NCBI GenBank assembly: GCA_025966255.1
Contig: JAOPVG010000029.1
Location: forward strand, 1-10,877
Length of the DNA stretch: 10,877 nucleotides
DNA from: Jatrophihabitans sp.
GTDB taxonomy: Bacteria; Actinomycetota; Actinomycetes; Mycobacteriales; Jatrophihabitantaceae
Direction of reading: 5' to 3'
Shown: piece after piece, positions 5,162 through 10,877 of the stretch
Layout of the letters: each line of letters begins with the position of its first letter
How positions within the stretch are numbered: the stretch's first letter is position 1
Program-made: the position numbers and the translations under genes
The notes under the pieces: model-generated
What the model was told of the DNA's origin: nothing
Seen by the model: the letters and a program-made list of their open reading frames with translations, nothing else
The model's database searches: none

Positions 5162-5320
5162 ATGGCAAAGCTTGTCATCTCCGGGCTTATCGTCGCCTTC
5201 GTCCTCTTCTACGTCATCACCTCACCGAACAACGCGGCGAACATCGTCACAGCGGCGTGGCACGTCGCCGTGACCGTCGCGCACGGCATCGGTAACTTCT
5301 TCAACAAGCTCTCGTCCTGA
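5162..5320 (+). CDS. Conserved small membrane protein (52 aa)
   Basis: This is a 52-residue protein with one N-terminal transmembrane helix (about residues 4-20, LVISGLIVAFVLFYVIT), then SPNNAANIV and an amphipathic helix (about 27-48) ending NFFNKLSS. I recall short actinobacterial proteins beginning MAKL and containing FVLFYVI.. P in the same position, directly upstream of a PH-domain membrane protein, which is the arrangement here. The ATG at 5162 has GAGGGGG (5146-5152) 9 nt upstream. The next gene starts 6 bp after its stop, so the two are almost certainly co-transcribed. The biochemical function is unknown. A partner or accessory subunit of the bPH2 protein, or a membrane-curvature or channel-like peptide, are the reasonable guesses. 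Confidence 0.78.
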   Translation: MAKLVISGLIVAFVLFYVITSPNNAANIVTAAWHVAVTVAHGIGNFFNKLSS

Positions 5321-5326
5321 GGCATC

Positions 5327-5896
5327 GTGCCGGCCTTCCTGTCCTCCGAACTGCCGGTGCGGGCCACGGCCCGGCAGCATCCCATCGTGCTGTTCCGCAA
5401 GCCGCACAGGATCAGTGTGATCCTGTCCGGCGTGCTGCTGGTGGCCGCGTGGCTGTGGCCGTGGCCCTGGGCGTTGATCCTGACGTTGACCTGGATGGTG
5501 CTGGCCTCGATGCGCTGGCGGGAGTGGCGGGCCGAGCAGATCATCCTCACCCGCAAGCGGGTCATCCACGTCCAAGGCATCCCGGAGACGGTCTCGGGCG
5601 AGGCGTGGTTGCGTCTCGACCGGATCTCCGGCGTGCGCTTCAAAGAGACGGTGCCGGGCAAGATCCTCGGATACGCCAACATCTATCTCGAGGCGCCGGG
5701 TGACCATCCAGGCCTGAACCGGTTGATTCGCATGCGGCACCCGAGTCGGTTCTATACCGAGCTGCGTGCTCAGGTGCTGGGCGAAGACGTGGTGGCGACC
5801 GATCCGGACGACAATCCAGTCGACTACGTCACCGAGCCGCTGCCGATCGTGGACGTCGAGCGCGATCGGTTCGGCCGCCGCCGCTACGGACCTTGA
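5327..5896 (+). CDS. bPH2 (bacterial PH) domain membrane protein
   Basis: This is a 189-residue protein. Two adjacent transmembrane segments (about 28-45 and 46-62, rich in Trp/Leu with PWPW between them) are followed by a bacterial PH domain at about 68-152. The domain has IILTRKRVIHVQG (72-84), LRLDRISGVRF (95-105) and the characteristic KILGYANIYLE (112-122). The PH domain should face the cytoplasm. A charged C-terminal tail ends RFGRRRYGP. Proteins of this type (bPH2/YdbT-like) are widespread in actinobacteria, and their role is poorly defined, generally thought to be at the membrane. The GTG at 5327 lies 6 bp after the preceding stop, and TGAGG overlapping that stop may serve as a weak ribosome binding site, consistent with coupled translation. 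The following PHP gene has its own promoter-like sequence. Confidence 0.85.
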   Translation: MPAFLSSELPVRATARQHPIVLFRKPHRISVILSGVLLVAAWLWPWPWALILTLTWMVLASMRWREWRAEQIILTRKRVIHVQGIPETVSGEAWLRLDRISGVRFKETVPGKILGYANIYLEAPGDHPGLNRLIRMRHPSRFYTELRAQVLGEDVVATDPDDNPVDYVTEPLPIVDVERDRFGRRRYGP

Positions 5897-5908
5897 ACCG
5901 CCCCGCCA

Positions 5909-5922
5909 TAGGCTGGGTATAC
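5909..5922 (+). promoter_or_regulatory. Leaderless-type -10 element of the PHP gene
   Basis: TAGGCT (5909-5914) fits TANNNT and lies 8 nt before the ATG at 5923. No Shine-Dalgarno sequence is present. TTGAAC (5893-5898) is too close (10 bp) to act as its -35. Confidence 0.4.
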
Positions 5923-6780
5923 ATGCGCATCGATCTGCACACCCACACCACGGCCTCGGACGGCACCGACACGCCGGGCGATCTCGTGCGCGCGGCCGCT
6001 GCGGCCGGGCTCGACGTCGTCGCAATCACCGACCACGATTCGACCGCCGGCTGGGACGCGGCGTTCGCGGCCCGTCCGGCCGGGCTGACCGTCGTCCCTG
6101 GCGTCGAGTTCTCCTGCGTCCATCAAGCGGCGGACGGACGGCGGACGAGCCTGCACCTGCTCGGCTACTTCGCCGACCCGGACAACGTCGCGATCCAGGA
6201 CGAGTGGGCCCGGCTGCGGGCCAGTCGGCGAACCCGGGGCAAGGCGATGGTCGACAGCCTCGTCGCCGACGGCTATCCCATCACCTGGGAGCAGGTGAGC
6301 CTGCTCGCGGCATCAGGCTCGGTCGGCCGCCCGCACATCGGCCGGGCGCTCGTCGACGCCGGCGTCGTGCCCGACGTCTCTACCGCGTTCACAGAACTGC
6401 TGTCGTCGCGGCAGAAGTACTACGTGCGCAAGGCCGACGCGGACGTGTTCGACGCGATCCGACTGGTGCGCGAGGCCGGGGGACTGCCCGTGTTCGCCCA
6501 CCCGATCGCCCGGCGCCGCGGCCCGGTGGTCTCCGACGAGGTCATCGCCGCCATGGCCGCGGCCGGGATGGTGGGCATCGAGGTCGACCACCCCGATCAC
6601 GACCCGGCCGACCGGGCGCACGCCGCCGGGCTGGCCCGCGAGTTGGGCCTGCTGGGCACCGGCTCGTCCGACTATCACGGCACGAACAAGCCGACCGAAC
6701 TCGGCGCCTGTCTCACCGACCCCGAGGTCTACGAGCGGCTGCTCGCGCTGCCGGCCGCCCTGAAGCCGGTCGGCGAGTGA
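5923..6780 (+). CDS. PHP-domain phosphoesterase, TrpH/YciV (RNase AM)-like
   Basis: This is a 285-residue PHP-superfamily metal-dependent phosphoesterase. The four PHP motifs are intact: DLHTHTTASDGT (4-15), ITDHDS (35-40), PGVEFS (59-64) and HP at 193-194 (FAHP), followed by the C-terminal GIEVDHPDH (218-226) and GSSDYHG (247-253). The insertion GRPHIGRALV (135-144) and the overall length match the TrpH/YciV group. Characterised members are 5'-3' exonucleases acting on short RNAs and rRNA 5' ends and on 3',5'-nucleotide bisphosphates, with three bound metal ions. The same activity is likely but not proven here. The ATG at 5923 is chosen because motif I begins at residue 4 and a leaderless -10 element precedes it. 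An extension to 5893 would overlap the previous gene without benefit. The protein is cytoplasmic. Confidence 0.9.
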   Translation: MRIDLHTHTTASDGTDTPGDLVRAAAAAGLDVVAITDHDSTAGWDAAFAARPAGLTVVPGVEFSCVHQAADGRRTSLHLLGYFADPDNVAIQDEWARLRASRRTRGKAMVDSLVADGYPITWEQVSLLAASGSVGRPHIGRALVDAGVVPDVSTAFTELLSSRQKYYVRKADADVFDAIRLVREAGGLPVFAHPIARRRGPVVSDEVIAAMAAAGMVGIEVDHPDHDPADRAHAAGLARELGLLGTGSSDYHGTNKPTELGACLTDPEVYERLLALPAALKPVGE

Positions 6781-6818
6781 TCCCGGACCGCGTCACTGGT
6801 GGCCGGTTACGCCCACTC

Positions 6819-6840
6819 GTGGTCCCGTGGAAGTGACCAC
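6819..6840 (+). terminator. Weak hairpin after the PHP gene
   Basis: GTGGTC (6819-6824) and GACCAC (6835-6840) pair over 6 bp with a 10-nt loop, 39 bp after the PHP stop. A nearby direct repeat AGTGACCA (6832-6839 and 6852-6859, 20 bp apart) overlaps it. The element could be a terminator or an operator; the evidence is weak. Confidence 0.22.
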
Positions 6841-6930
6841 CAGACGGGCTGAGTGACCATTGGTGCAGCTCGACCACGTCCGATCGAATGGGCTCGGACG
6901 CGCCGCGGCCGAACTGTCCGGACCGGCGGC

Positions 6931-6943
6931 TACCGTGACTCGC
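6931..6943 (+). promoter_or_regulatory. Leaderless-type -10 element of the RecB-family nuclease gene
   Basis: TACCGT (6931-6936) fits TANNNT and is separated by 7 nt from the ATG at 6944, with no Shine-Dalgarno sequence between them. This supports the ATG at 6944 over the upstream in-frame GTG at 6860. Confidence 0.5.
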
Positions 6944-7816
6944 ATGACCGTCGTGGGGCAGCCGGAGCTCGGGCCTGAGCAGCTGACCCTCGCGCACATG
7001 CCCACCCGCCTCTTCGGGTGCACACCGTCGCGGCTGGCCGCCTTCGACTGCCCGCGGCGGTACCGGTTCACCTACCTCGATCGCCCCGCGCCCGCCCGTG
7101 GCGCGCCGTGGGCGCACAACACCGTCGGCGCCACGGCGCACCTCGCGCTGCACCGCTGGTGGCTGCTCCCGCGATCCCAGCGCACGCCCGACGAAGGGGC
7201 CAGCCTGGTCGAGCGCAACTGGCAGGCCAACGGATTCCGCGACGACGCGCAGTCCGCGCAGGCGTGCGTCACCACCGCCGCGTGGGTCCGGCAGTATCTC
7301 GCCGACCACGTCGATCCGGCCGACGAGCCAGTCGGCGTCGAGCGCACGGTTGCTATGCGGACCGAACGGCTCGCGGTCTCCGGACGGGTCGACCGCGTCG
7401 ACGATCGCGACGGCGAGCTGGTGGTGGTCGACTACAAGACGGGCCGGCGTGAGCTCACCGCCGACGACGCGCGGGGCTCGCAGGCGCTCGCGCTGTACGT
7501 GCTGGGCGTCCGCCGCACGCTGCGCCGCGGGTGCAACCGCGTCGAGCTGCACCACCTGCCCACTGGCAAGGTGTCCGCCTTCGAGCACACCGACGAATCC
7601 CTGCAGCGGCACCTCGACCGCGCCGAGAGCGCCGCCGAGGACATCGTGGCGGCCACCGACACGCTCGCGTCCGGCGCGTCGGCCGATGACGTGTTTCCGC
7701 CGATGACGTCCTCCGCCTGCGGCTGGTGCGACTTCCGCCAGCACTGCCCCGAGGGACGTGCGGCCTCCCCGGATCTCCACCCGTGGGCCGGCCTGGCCGA
7801 GCCGCCGCCCAGCTGA
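6944..7816 (+). CDS. RecB-family PD-(D/E)XK nuclease with Cas4/AddB-type Fe-S cluster
   Basis: This is a 290-residue stand-alone nuclease. The active site is visible: G62-x3-H66 (motif GxxxH), D150 in SGRVDRVD, D163-Y-K165 in VVDYKTG, and Q180 in SQALALY. One cysteine in FDCPRRY (C36) and three in ACGWCDFRQHC (C259, C262, C268) make the four ligands of the [4Fe-4S] 'iron staple' found in Cas4, AddB and related nucleases. It has no helicase domain. No cas genes are nearby, so it belongs to the housekeeping actinobacterial group annotated as RecB-family exonucleases (for example Rv2119 of M. tuberculosis), with a likely DNA-repair or DNA-end-processing role. The ATG at 6944 follows a leaderless promoter. 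The stop codon directly abuts a 14-bp tandem array shared with the convergent oxygenase gene. Confidence 0.88.
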   Translation: MTVVGQPELGPEQLTLAHMPTRLFGCTPSRLAAFDCPRRYRFTYLDRPAPARGAPWAHNTVGATAHLALHRWWLLPRSQRTPDEGASLVERNWQANGFRDDAQSAQACVTTAAWVRQYLADHVDPADEPVGVERTVAMRTERLAVSGRVDRVDDRDGELVVVDYKTGRRELTADDARGSQALALYVLGVRRTLRRGCNRVELHHLPTGKVSAFEHTDESLQRHLDRAESAAEDIVAATDTLASGASADDVFPPMTSSACGWCDFRQHCPEGRAASPDLHPWAGLAEPPPS

Positions 7817-7890
7817 CCAGGCGAGTCAGACCAGGCGAGTCAGACCAGGCGAGTCAGCCCAGGCGAGTCAGCCCAGGCGAGTCAGCCCAG
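7815..7890 (-). repeat. Tandem array of 14-bp units between convergent genes, overlapping the oxygenase stop codon
   Basis: Five full units plus a partial one are read on the plus strand as GACCAGGCGAGTCA (7815, 7829, 7843) and GCCCAGGCGAGTCA (7857, 7871), then GCCCAG (7885-7890). On the minus strand the unit is CTGGGCTGACTCGC or CTGGTCTGACTCGC. The unit at the oxygenase end contains that gene's last codons, CTG GGC TGA. Each unit has one minus-strand TGA (complement of TCA at 7882, 7868, 7854, 7840, 7826), and 14-bp spacing places them in all three frames. The array fills the whole gap between the two stop codons. Confidence 0.93.
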
Positions 7891-8667
7891 TGCCGCGGCC
7901 CGCTGCTTGGCGTCGCGGTAGAGCGGTCCTTCGCGGTACTGGGCGGGCAGGGTGCGCACGGCGCCACGCAGGGCGAGCATCCCGGCTGCGGTGGCGACGC
8001 GCCGTCCGGGCAACGCCGGGAGCCGATACGCGCGCAGCGCCCAGCCCGGCAGTAGGCCGACGGCCAGCGCCGAGACCGTCGTCCAGCCCACCCGGGCGGG
8101 CACCACGAATCGGGTGGGCACCGGCAGGGGCGGCGCGAGGACGATCCGGGCGGCCGCGCGTGCCTCCGGGGTACTGCGCAGCACGGGCCGCATGGCCTTG
8201 ATCGCTTCGGTCAGCTCGGCGGCGGTGGTGGGCGTGCGCGCCGACTCGACGCCGACGAGTTCGGCCGCGCGCACCTGCTCCGCGACGTAGCGGTCGGCGT
8301 CGGCCTGCGAGAGGCGCAGGCCCGCCGCCCGGGCTGCGACGAGGAAGGACTCGACCAGGCACAGGTGCACCCAGGCCAGCTGCTCCGGATCGTCGATGCC
8401 CAGGGCCGCATGCACGCGCCGAACTCGAGCCGCAGCCGCATCGACGTCCGCGCGTCGGCCGAAGGAGACCGTCCCGACATAGGTGACCGTGGATTGCAGG
8501 CGGGCCCACGGGTCGTCCTGGAAGTCGGAGCGGGTGTGCAGCAGCGCCATCGCCTCTGGATGCAGCGCCTGCAACAGCAGCGCACGCAGGCCACCCACCA
8601 TCGCGACCGGCTCCCCGTGGATTCGCCAGGTCACGCTGCCGGGCCCGAAGTAGCCAAGATCGCTCAT
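7882..8667 (-). CDS. MpaB/DUF2236 family oxygenase
   Basis: This 261-residue protein matches the DUF2236 (MpaB/rubber-oxygenase catalytic-domain) family. The N-terminus (GPGSVTWRIHGEPVAMVGG, 8-26) is the hallmark. It continues with LLLQALHPEAMALLH (30-44), where H36 is a candidate haem ligand, then SDFQDDPWARLQSTVTYVG (47-65) and the helix LAWVHLCLVESFLVA (97-111) with H101. Members include latex-clearing protein and fungal MpaB, b-type haem oxygenases that cleave double bonds of isoprenoid or lipid chains. Most actinobacterial members have unknown substrates. The ATG at 8667 starts the family N-terminus. No strong ribosome binding site is visible, but the gene begins only 19 bp after the preceding hydrolase stop. 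A hydrophobic segment (about 196-212) may be buried or membrane-associated. It is last in a three-gene leftward operon. Confidence 0.87.
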   Translation of the reverse strand: MSDLGYFGPGSVTWRIHGEPVAMVGGLRALLLQALHPEAMALLHTRSDFQDDPWARLQSTVTYVGTVSFGRRADVDAAAARVRRVHAALGIDDPEQLAWVHLCLVESFLVAARAAGLRLSQADADRYVAEQVRAAELVGVESARTPTTAAELTEAIKAMRPVLRSTPEARAAARIVLAPPLPVPTRFVVPARVGWTTVSALAVGLLPGWALRAYRLPALPGRRVATAAGMLALRGAVRTLPAQYREGPLYRDAKQRAAALG

Positions 8668-8686
8668 ACGTCTGAGAGTCACACGG

Positions 8687-9547
8687 TCAGGGCGACTCGC
8701 GCCAGAATTCGACGAACGCCGCCACCGACGCGGCAGGGTTCTCGACCGCAGCGGAGTGGGCGGCGTCCGGAATGACGACGTAGTGGGCGCCGAGCCGCTC
8801 GGCCATCTCGTGCTGCGTGGCGGGCAGCCAGGCGTCGTCGTCCGCGCCGTGGGCGACCAGTACGCGCACCGCCGTGGCCGCCAGCTCCGCGACCCGATCC
8901 GGCTCGTGCCGCAATGCATCGCCCATACCCTGAAGCATGTCGGGCGAGCCGCCCAGGAATCGGCGCTCGAAGAAGTCCGCGAGCTCCGGCGTCGGCGCCA
9001 CGAAACCGGGGTCGCCGGCCGCTGCCGCCTGCATCGCCGCGAACACGCCGGGCAAACCGGAGCTCGCGAGCACCGGTTGCAGCTGGTCCATCGTGACGCG
9101 CCGGGTGCCGGCGAGCTGGGCCGGCCCGGACGACAGCAACACCAACGACGCGAATCGGTCGGGCTGCGCGATCACCGCGGCTCGCGCCACCAGGCCGCCG
9201 AACGAGTGGCCGAGCAGGTGCACGTCGGGCCCGAGTTGGTCCGCGATGCCGAGGAGGTAGGTCGCGAGGTTGTCCGGCTGGTAGTCGTCAGGGGCCGCGA
9301 GGCCGGGCGATTCGAACTGCCCGGGCAGATCGATGGCGGTGACGAAGAACCCCGCGGCGGCGATGAGATCGAGGACGGGCCCGAAGTCCTCCTTGCTGCC
9401 GGTGTAGCCGGGGACGAGTAGCACCGGCTCGGCGTCGGGCGAGCCGGCCTGCAGTGCGGCGATGCGCTGCGCGGGCAGTTCGATGCACCTCCGCTCGGCC
9501 GCGCCGATCGTCAGCTGGTCAGTCACCCGGTCTCGATCAGTGGTCAC
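8687..9547 (-). CDS. Alpha/beta hydrolase
   Basis: This is a 286-residue alpha/beta-hydrolase-fold protein. The oxyanion-hole region LLVPGYTGSKEDF (43-55), AIDLPGQFES (71-80), the nucleophile elbow GHSFGG (113-118, Ser115), the acid in AHGADDDAW (232-240) and the catalytic His264 in DAAHS are all present, with a helical cap at about 145-215. The substrate cannot be inferred; possible classes are ester, lipid, lactone or C-C hydrolases. The GTG at 9547 is chosen because it overlaps the stop of the upstream gene as GTGA (4 nt), a sign of coupled translation. A second GTG nine residues in cannot be excluded. The longer open frame upstream is antisense-like noise within the propeller gene. It precedes the MpaB-type oxygenase by 19 bp, so an oxygenase product could be a substrate, which is only an inference. 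Confidence 0.88.
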   Translation of the reverse strand: MTTDRDRVTDQLTIGAAERRCIELPAQRIAALQAGSPDAEPVLLVPGYTGSKEDFGPVLDLIAAAGFFVTAIDLPGQFESPGLAAPDDYQPDNLATYLLGIADQLGPDVHLLGHSFGGLVARAAVIAQPDRFASLVLLSSGPAQLAGTRRVTMDQLQPVLASSGLPGVFAAMQAAAAGDPGFVAPTPELADFFERRFLGGSPDMLQGMGDALRHEPDRVAELAATAVRVLVAHGADDDAWLPATQHEMAERLGAHYVVIPDAAHSAAVENPAASVAAFVEFWRESP

Positions 9548-10833
9548 TTGTAGGCCACGGTTGCGCTGGGCGCGGCCACAAGGAAGCCGTTGCCCAGTGG
9601 ATAGACCAGGCTGCCCGGCTCGGGAGGCGGCACCGCGAAGGACTGCGCGGTCTGGCCGGTGTTGCCGTCGAGGATCCGGATGCCGTCGCTCGACGGAACC
9701 GTGACGCGCGCGGTGGGCAACGTCGGGTTGTCTTCGCCGGTGGTGGACACCACGGTCGGTGGGCCAGCGGTGGCCGCGCTCCAGTCCGGCGTGGTGGCGT
9801 TCGGTCGCACCGCGTAGGCGACGCCCCCGATCCAGATGACCTCGTTGCCGCTGGCCGAGACCGCCGTGATGGGGCTCAGGGCGGGTGGCGCCGGCGAGAT
9901 CGTCACCGGGCCGCGCGGCTTGCCGGTTTTGGGGTCGAGCACGTCCAGCGATCGGGTCGTCGTGTTGAGCGCTGAGACAAGAGCGTCGGCCGACACCGGG
10001 ATGTCGGTGTCGCCCAGGACGTTCCACTTGATGCGGTCGGGGTTGGTCTCGCTCTTGTCGTCGGTGCCGTCGATTCCGTTGCGCATCAGCAGTTGCGGGC
10101 CGCGGCCGCAGAACTTCAGCTTGCCGCACTTCGGGTTGGTGCAGTTCTGGCTGATCAGCGCGCCCTCGCTGCCGAGCGCGGCGTGCTCGATCGTGCAGCC
10201 GTAGCGCGAGTAGGTCCACCGGTTGAATCCGGACGACGGGTCGAGGGCATAGATGACTGACGGTGACGTGATCATCAGCGTGTACGACAGCATCTGGTAG
10301 GTCGGGTGACCGTTGAGCGGTTGACCGTCGAAATCCAGGGTGCGCGTCCATTTGCGCGTGCCGGTGCCGGAGTCGAGCGCGGTCACCTCGTCGCAGTTGC
10401 CGTGCAGTTCGTAGATCGCGATGGTCGTGCCGGCGATCTGGGCCGCGGAGCACACGGTGCGGTTGGTGCGCGTGTACGACCAGGTTTGCGCGCCGGTGCG
10501 AGCGTCCACGCCCCGGACGGTGCGATTGGAGTAGACGACGACGGTGCCGCCCCGCTGGGGCGTGCCGATGGCCGCGCGATCAGAGGTGCGCCAGGCGACC
10601 TGCGGGCTCTGCGTGGGCGACCCGATGGCAAGGGACGACGGTGCCTTGGGCACCGTGTGCAAGGTGGTGTTCGCGACCTCGCCGTGCGACCAGGCGATGC
10701 TGACACCCACGGCCAGGGCGACAACGACCAGGGCCACGACGCCGAGGTAGATGAGCCGCTGTCGATGCATCGAGCGGGCGTAGCGGGTCAGCGCCGCCGT
10801 GGAGTCGTCAACCTCCTCCACCGTCTCGCTCAC
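9544..10833 (-). CDS. Membrane-anchored PQQ-like beta-propeller protein
   Basis: This is a 429-residue protein. A short acidic cytoplasmic N-terminus (1-20) and a basic stretch (HRQR) are followed by one transmembrane helix (about 28-48, YLGVVALVVVALAVGVSIAW), so the rest lies outside the membrane. The exported part has repeated four-stranded blades of PQQ-enzyme type: GVDARTGAQTWSYTR, ALDSGTGTRKWTRTL, ALDPSSGFNRWTYSR, VLDPKTGKPRG and ILDGNTGQTAQSF. This 'D..TG...W' spacing supports a propeller. No PQQ-dehydrogenase catalytic residues stand out, so it is probably a scaffold or sensor rather than an enzyme. Several cysteines in the exported region (NCTNPKCGKLKFCGRG and others) suggest disulfides. 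The GTG at 10833 has no Shine-Dalgarno sequence; an AT-richer stretch just upstream (AGAATTAGTACC) may provide a leaderless promoter. It is first in the operon with the hydrolase and oxygenase. The final 44 bases of the window show nothing else I can identify. Confidence 0.8.
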   Translation of the reverse strand: MSETVEEVDDSTAALTRYARSMHRQRLIYLGVVALVVVALAVGVSIAWSHGEVANTTLHTVPKAPSSLAIGSPTQSPQVAWRTSDRAAIGTPQRGGTVVVYSNRTVRGVDARTGAQTWSYTRTNRTVCSAAQIAGTTIAIYELHGNCDEVTALDSGTGTRKWTRTLDFDGQPLNGHPTYQMLSYTLMITSPSVIYALDPSSGFNRWTYSRYGCTIEHAALGSEGALISQNCTNPKCGKLKFCGRGPQLLMRNGIDGTDDKSETNPDRIKWNVLGDTDIPVSADALVSALNTTTRSLDVLDPKTGKPRGPVTISPAPPALSPITAVSASGNEVIWIGGVAYAVRPNATTPDWSAATAGPPTVVSTTGEDNPTLPTARVTVPSSDGIRILDGNTGQTAQSFAVPPPEPGSLVYPLGNGFLVAAPSATVAYK

Positions 10834-10877
10834 GGTACTAATTCTGGACTAGGACGGGCCGTCACTCCGAAGCGGGC

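Noticed and set aside
4639..5178. A longer NUDIX start at 5178, adding 46 residues
   Set aside because: It would overlap the small membrane gene on the other strand, the extra sequence is not NUDIX-like, and the GTG at 5040 has a GGGAGG ribosome binding site.
5766..6836. A plus-strand open frame of 356 codons overlapping the bPH2 and PHP genes
   Set aside because: It is out of frame with both genes, its translation is Arg/Gly/Ala-rich low complexity, and both real genes have intact family motifs.
6796..6843. CTGGTGG/CCACCAG inverted repeat as a terminator
   Set aside because: It is a 7-bp stem with a 34-nt loop and no U-tract. The shorter GTGGTC/GACCAC hairpin inside it is more plausible but also weak.
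6860..6943. An upstream GTG start for the RecB-family nuclease
   Set aside because: It would add 28 residues without family-like features and place the leaderless -10 element inside the coding region.
8687..10453. One 588-codon minus-strand frame joining the hydrolase to sequence inside the propeller gene, suggesting a fusion
   Set aside because: The part upstream of 9547 is Arg/His-rich noise in another frame of the propeller gene. The GTGA overlap at 9544-9547 gives a normal hydrolase start.

Overview
This is a high-GC window, with strong G/C bias at third codon positions, frequent GTG starts and several genes whose start codon sits 6-8 nt after a TANNNT -10 box. It comes from the chromosome of an Actinomycetota species. 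The gene content fits this: an FHA-FtsK/WXG100 type VII secretion pair, a DUF2236/MpaB oxygenase, a Cas4/AddB-like Fe-S nuclease, and a small membrane protein beside a bPH2 protein. I cannot fix the order or genus from sequence alone. No rRNA, tRNA, CRISPR array or insertion sequence is visible, and there is no gene-free stretch longer than about 300 bases.

Left part (1-4529). The window opens inside a leftward FHA-FtsK/SpoIIIE secretion ATPase (EssC/EccC type). It diverges from a WXG100 (ESAT-6-like) substrate gene across a 174-bp gap that holds two inverted DnaA-box-like 9-mers. Convergent with the WXG100 gene is a 389-residue mosaic protein: an aegerolysin-like beta-sandwich, a DPPHV-repeat linker, a peptidoglycan-binding domain and a C-terminal Ig-like domain. 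It has no signal peptide. A SUFU-family gene diverges from it, with a leaderless promoter. A MaoC-type hydratase follows. A second, smaller protein carries the same distinctive peptidoglycan-binding module, convergent with the MaoC gene. A type VII secretion locus, a lysin-like/peptidoglycan-binding mosaic and a SUFU protein (a family known to include immunity proteins of polymorphic toxin systems) together make a possible, unproven, effector/immunity neighbourhood.

Middle (4639-7816). A leftward NUDIX hydrolase diverges from a rightward group: a 52-residue membrane protein, a bPH2 membrane protein 6 bp later, a PHP-family phosphoesterase, and a RecB-family PD-(D/E)XK nuclease with a four-cysteine Fe-S signature. 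The last two have leaderless-type promoters and look like housekeeping nucleic-acid metabolism.

Right part (7882-10833). A leftward three-gene operon runs from a membrane-anchored PQQ-like beta-propeller, through an alpha/beta hydrolase (4-nt GTGA overlap), to an MpaB/DUF2236 haem-type oxygenase (19-bp gap).

The most unusual structural feature is a pair of short tandem-repeat arrays, at 3138-3243 and 7815-7890. They share the core CTGGNCTGAC and each grows out of the stop codon of a different gene (SUFU on +, the oxygenase on -), in the same codon phase (CTG GNC TGA). Each array places TGA triplets in all three frames just after the gene.
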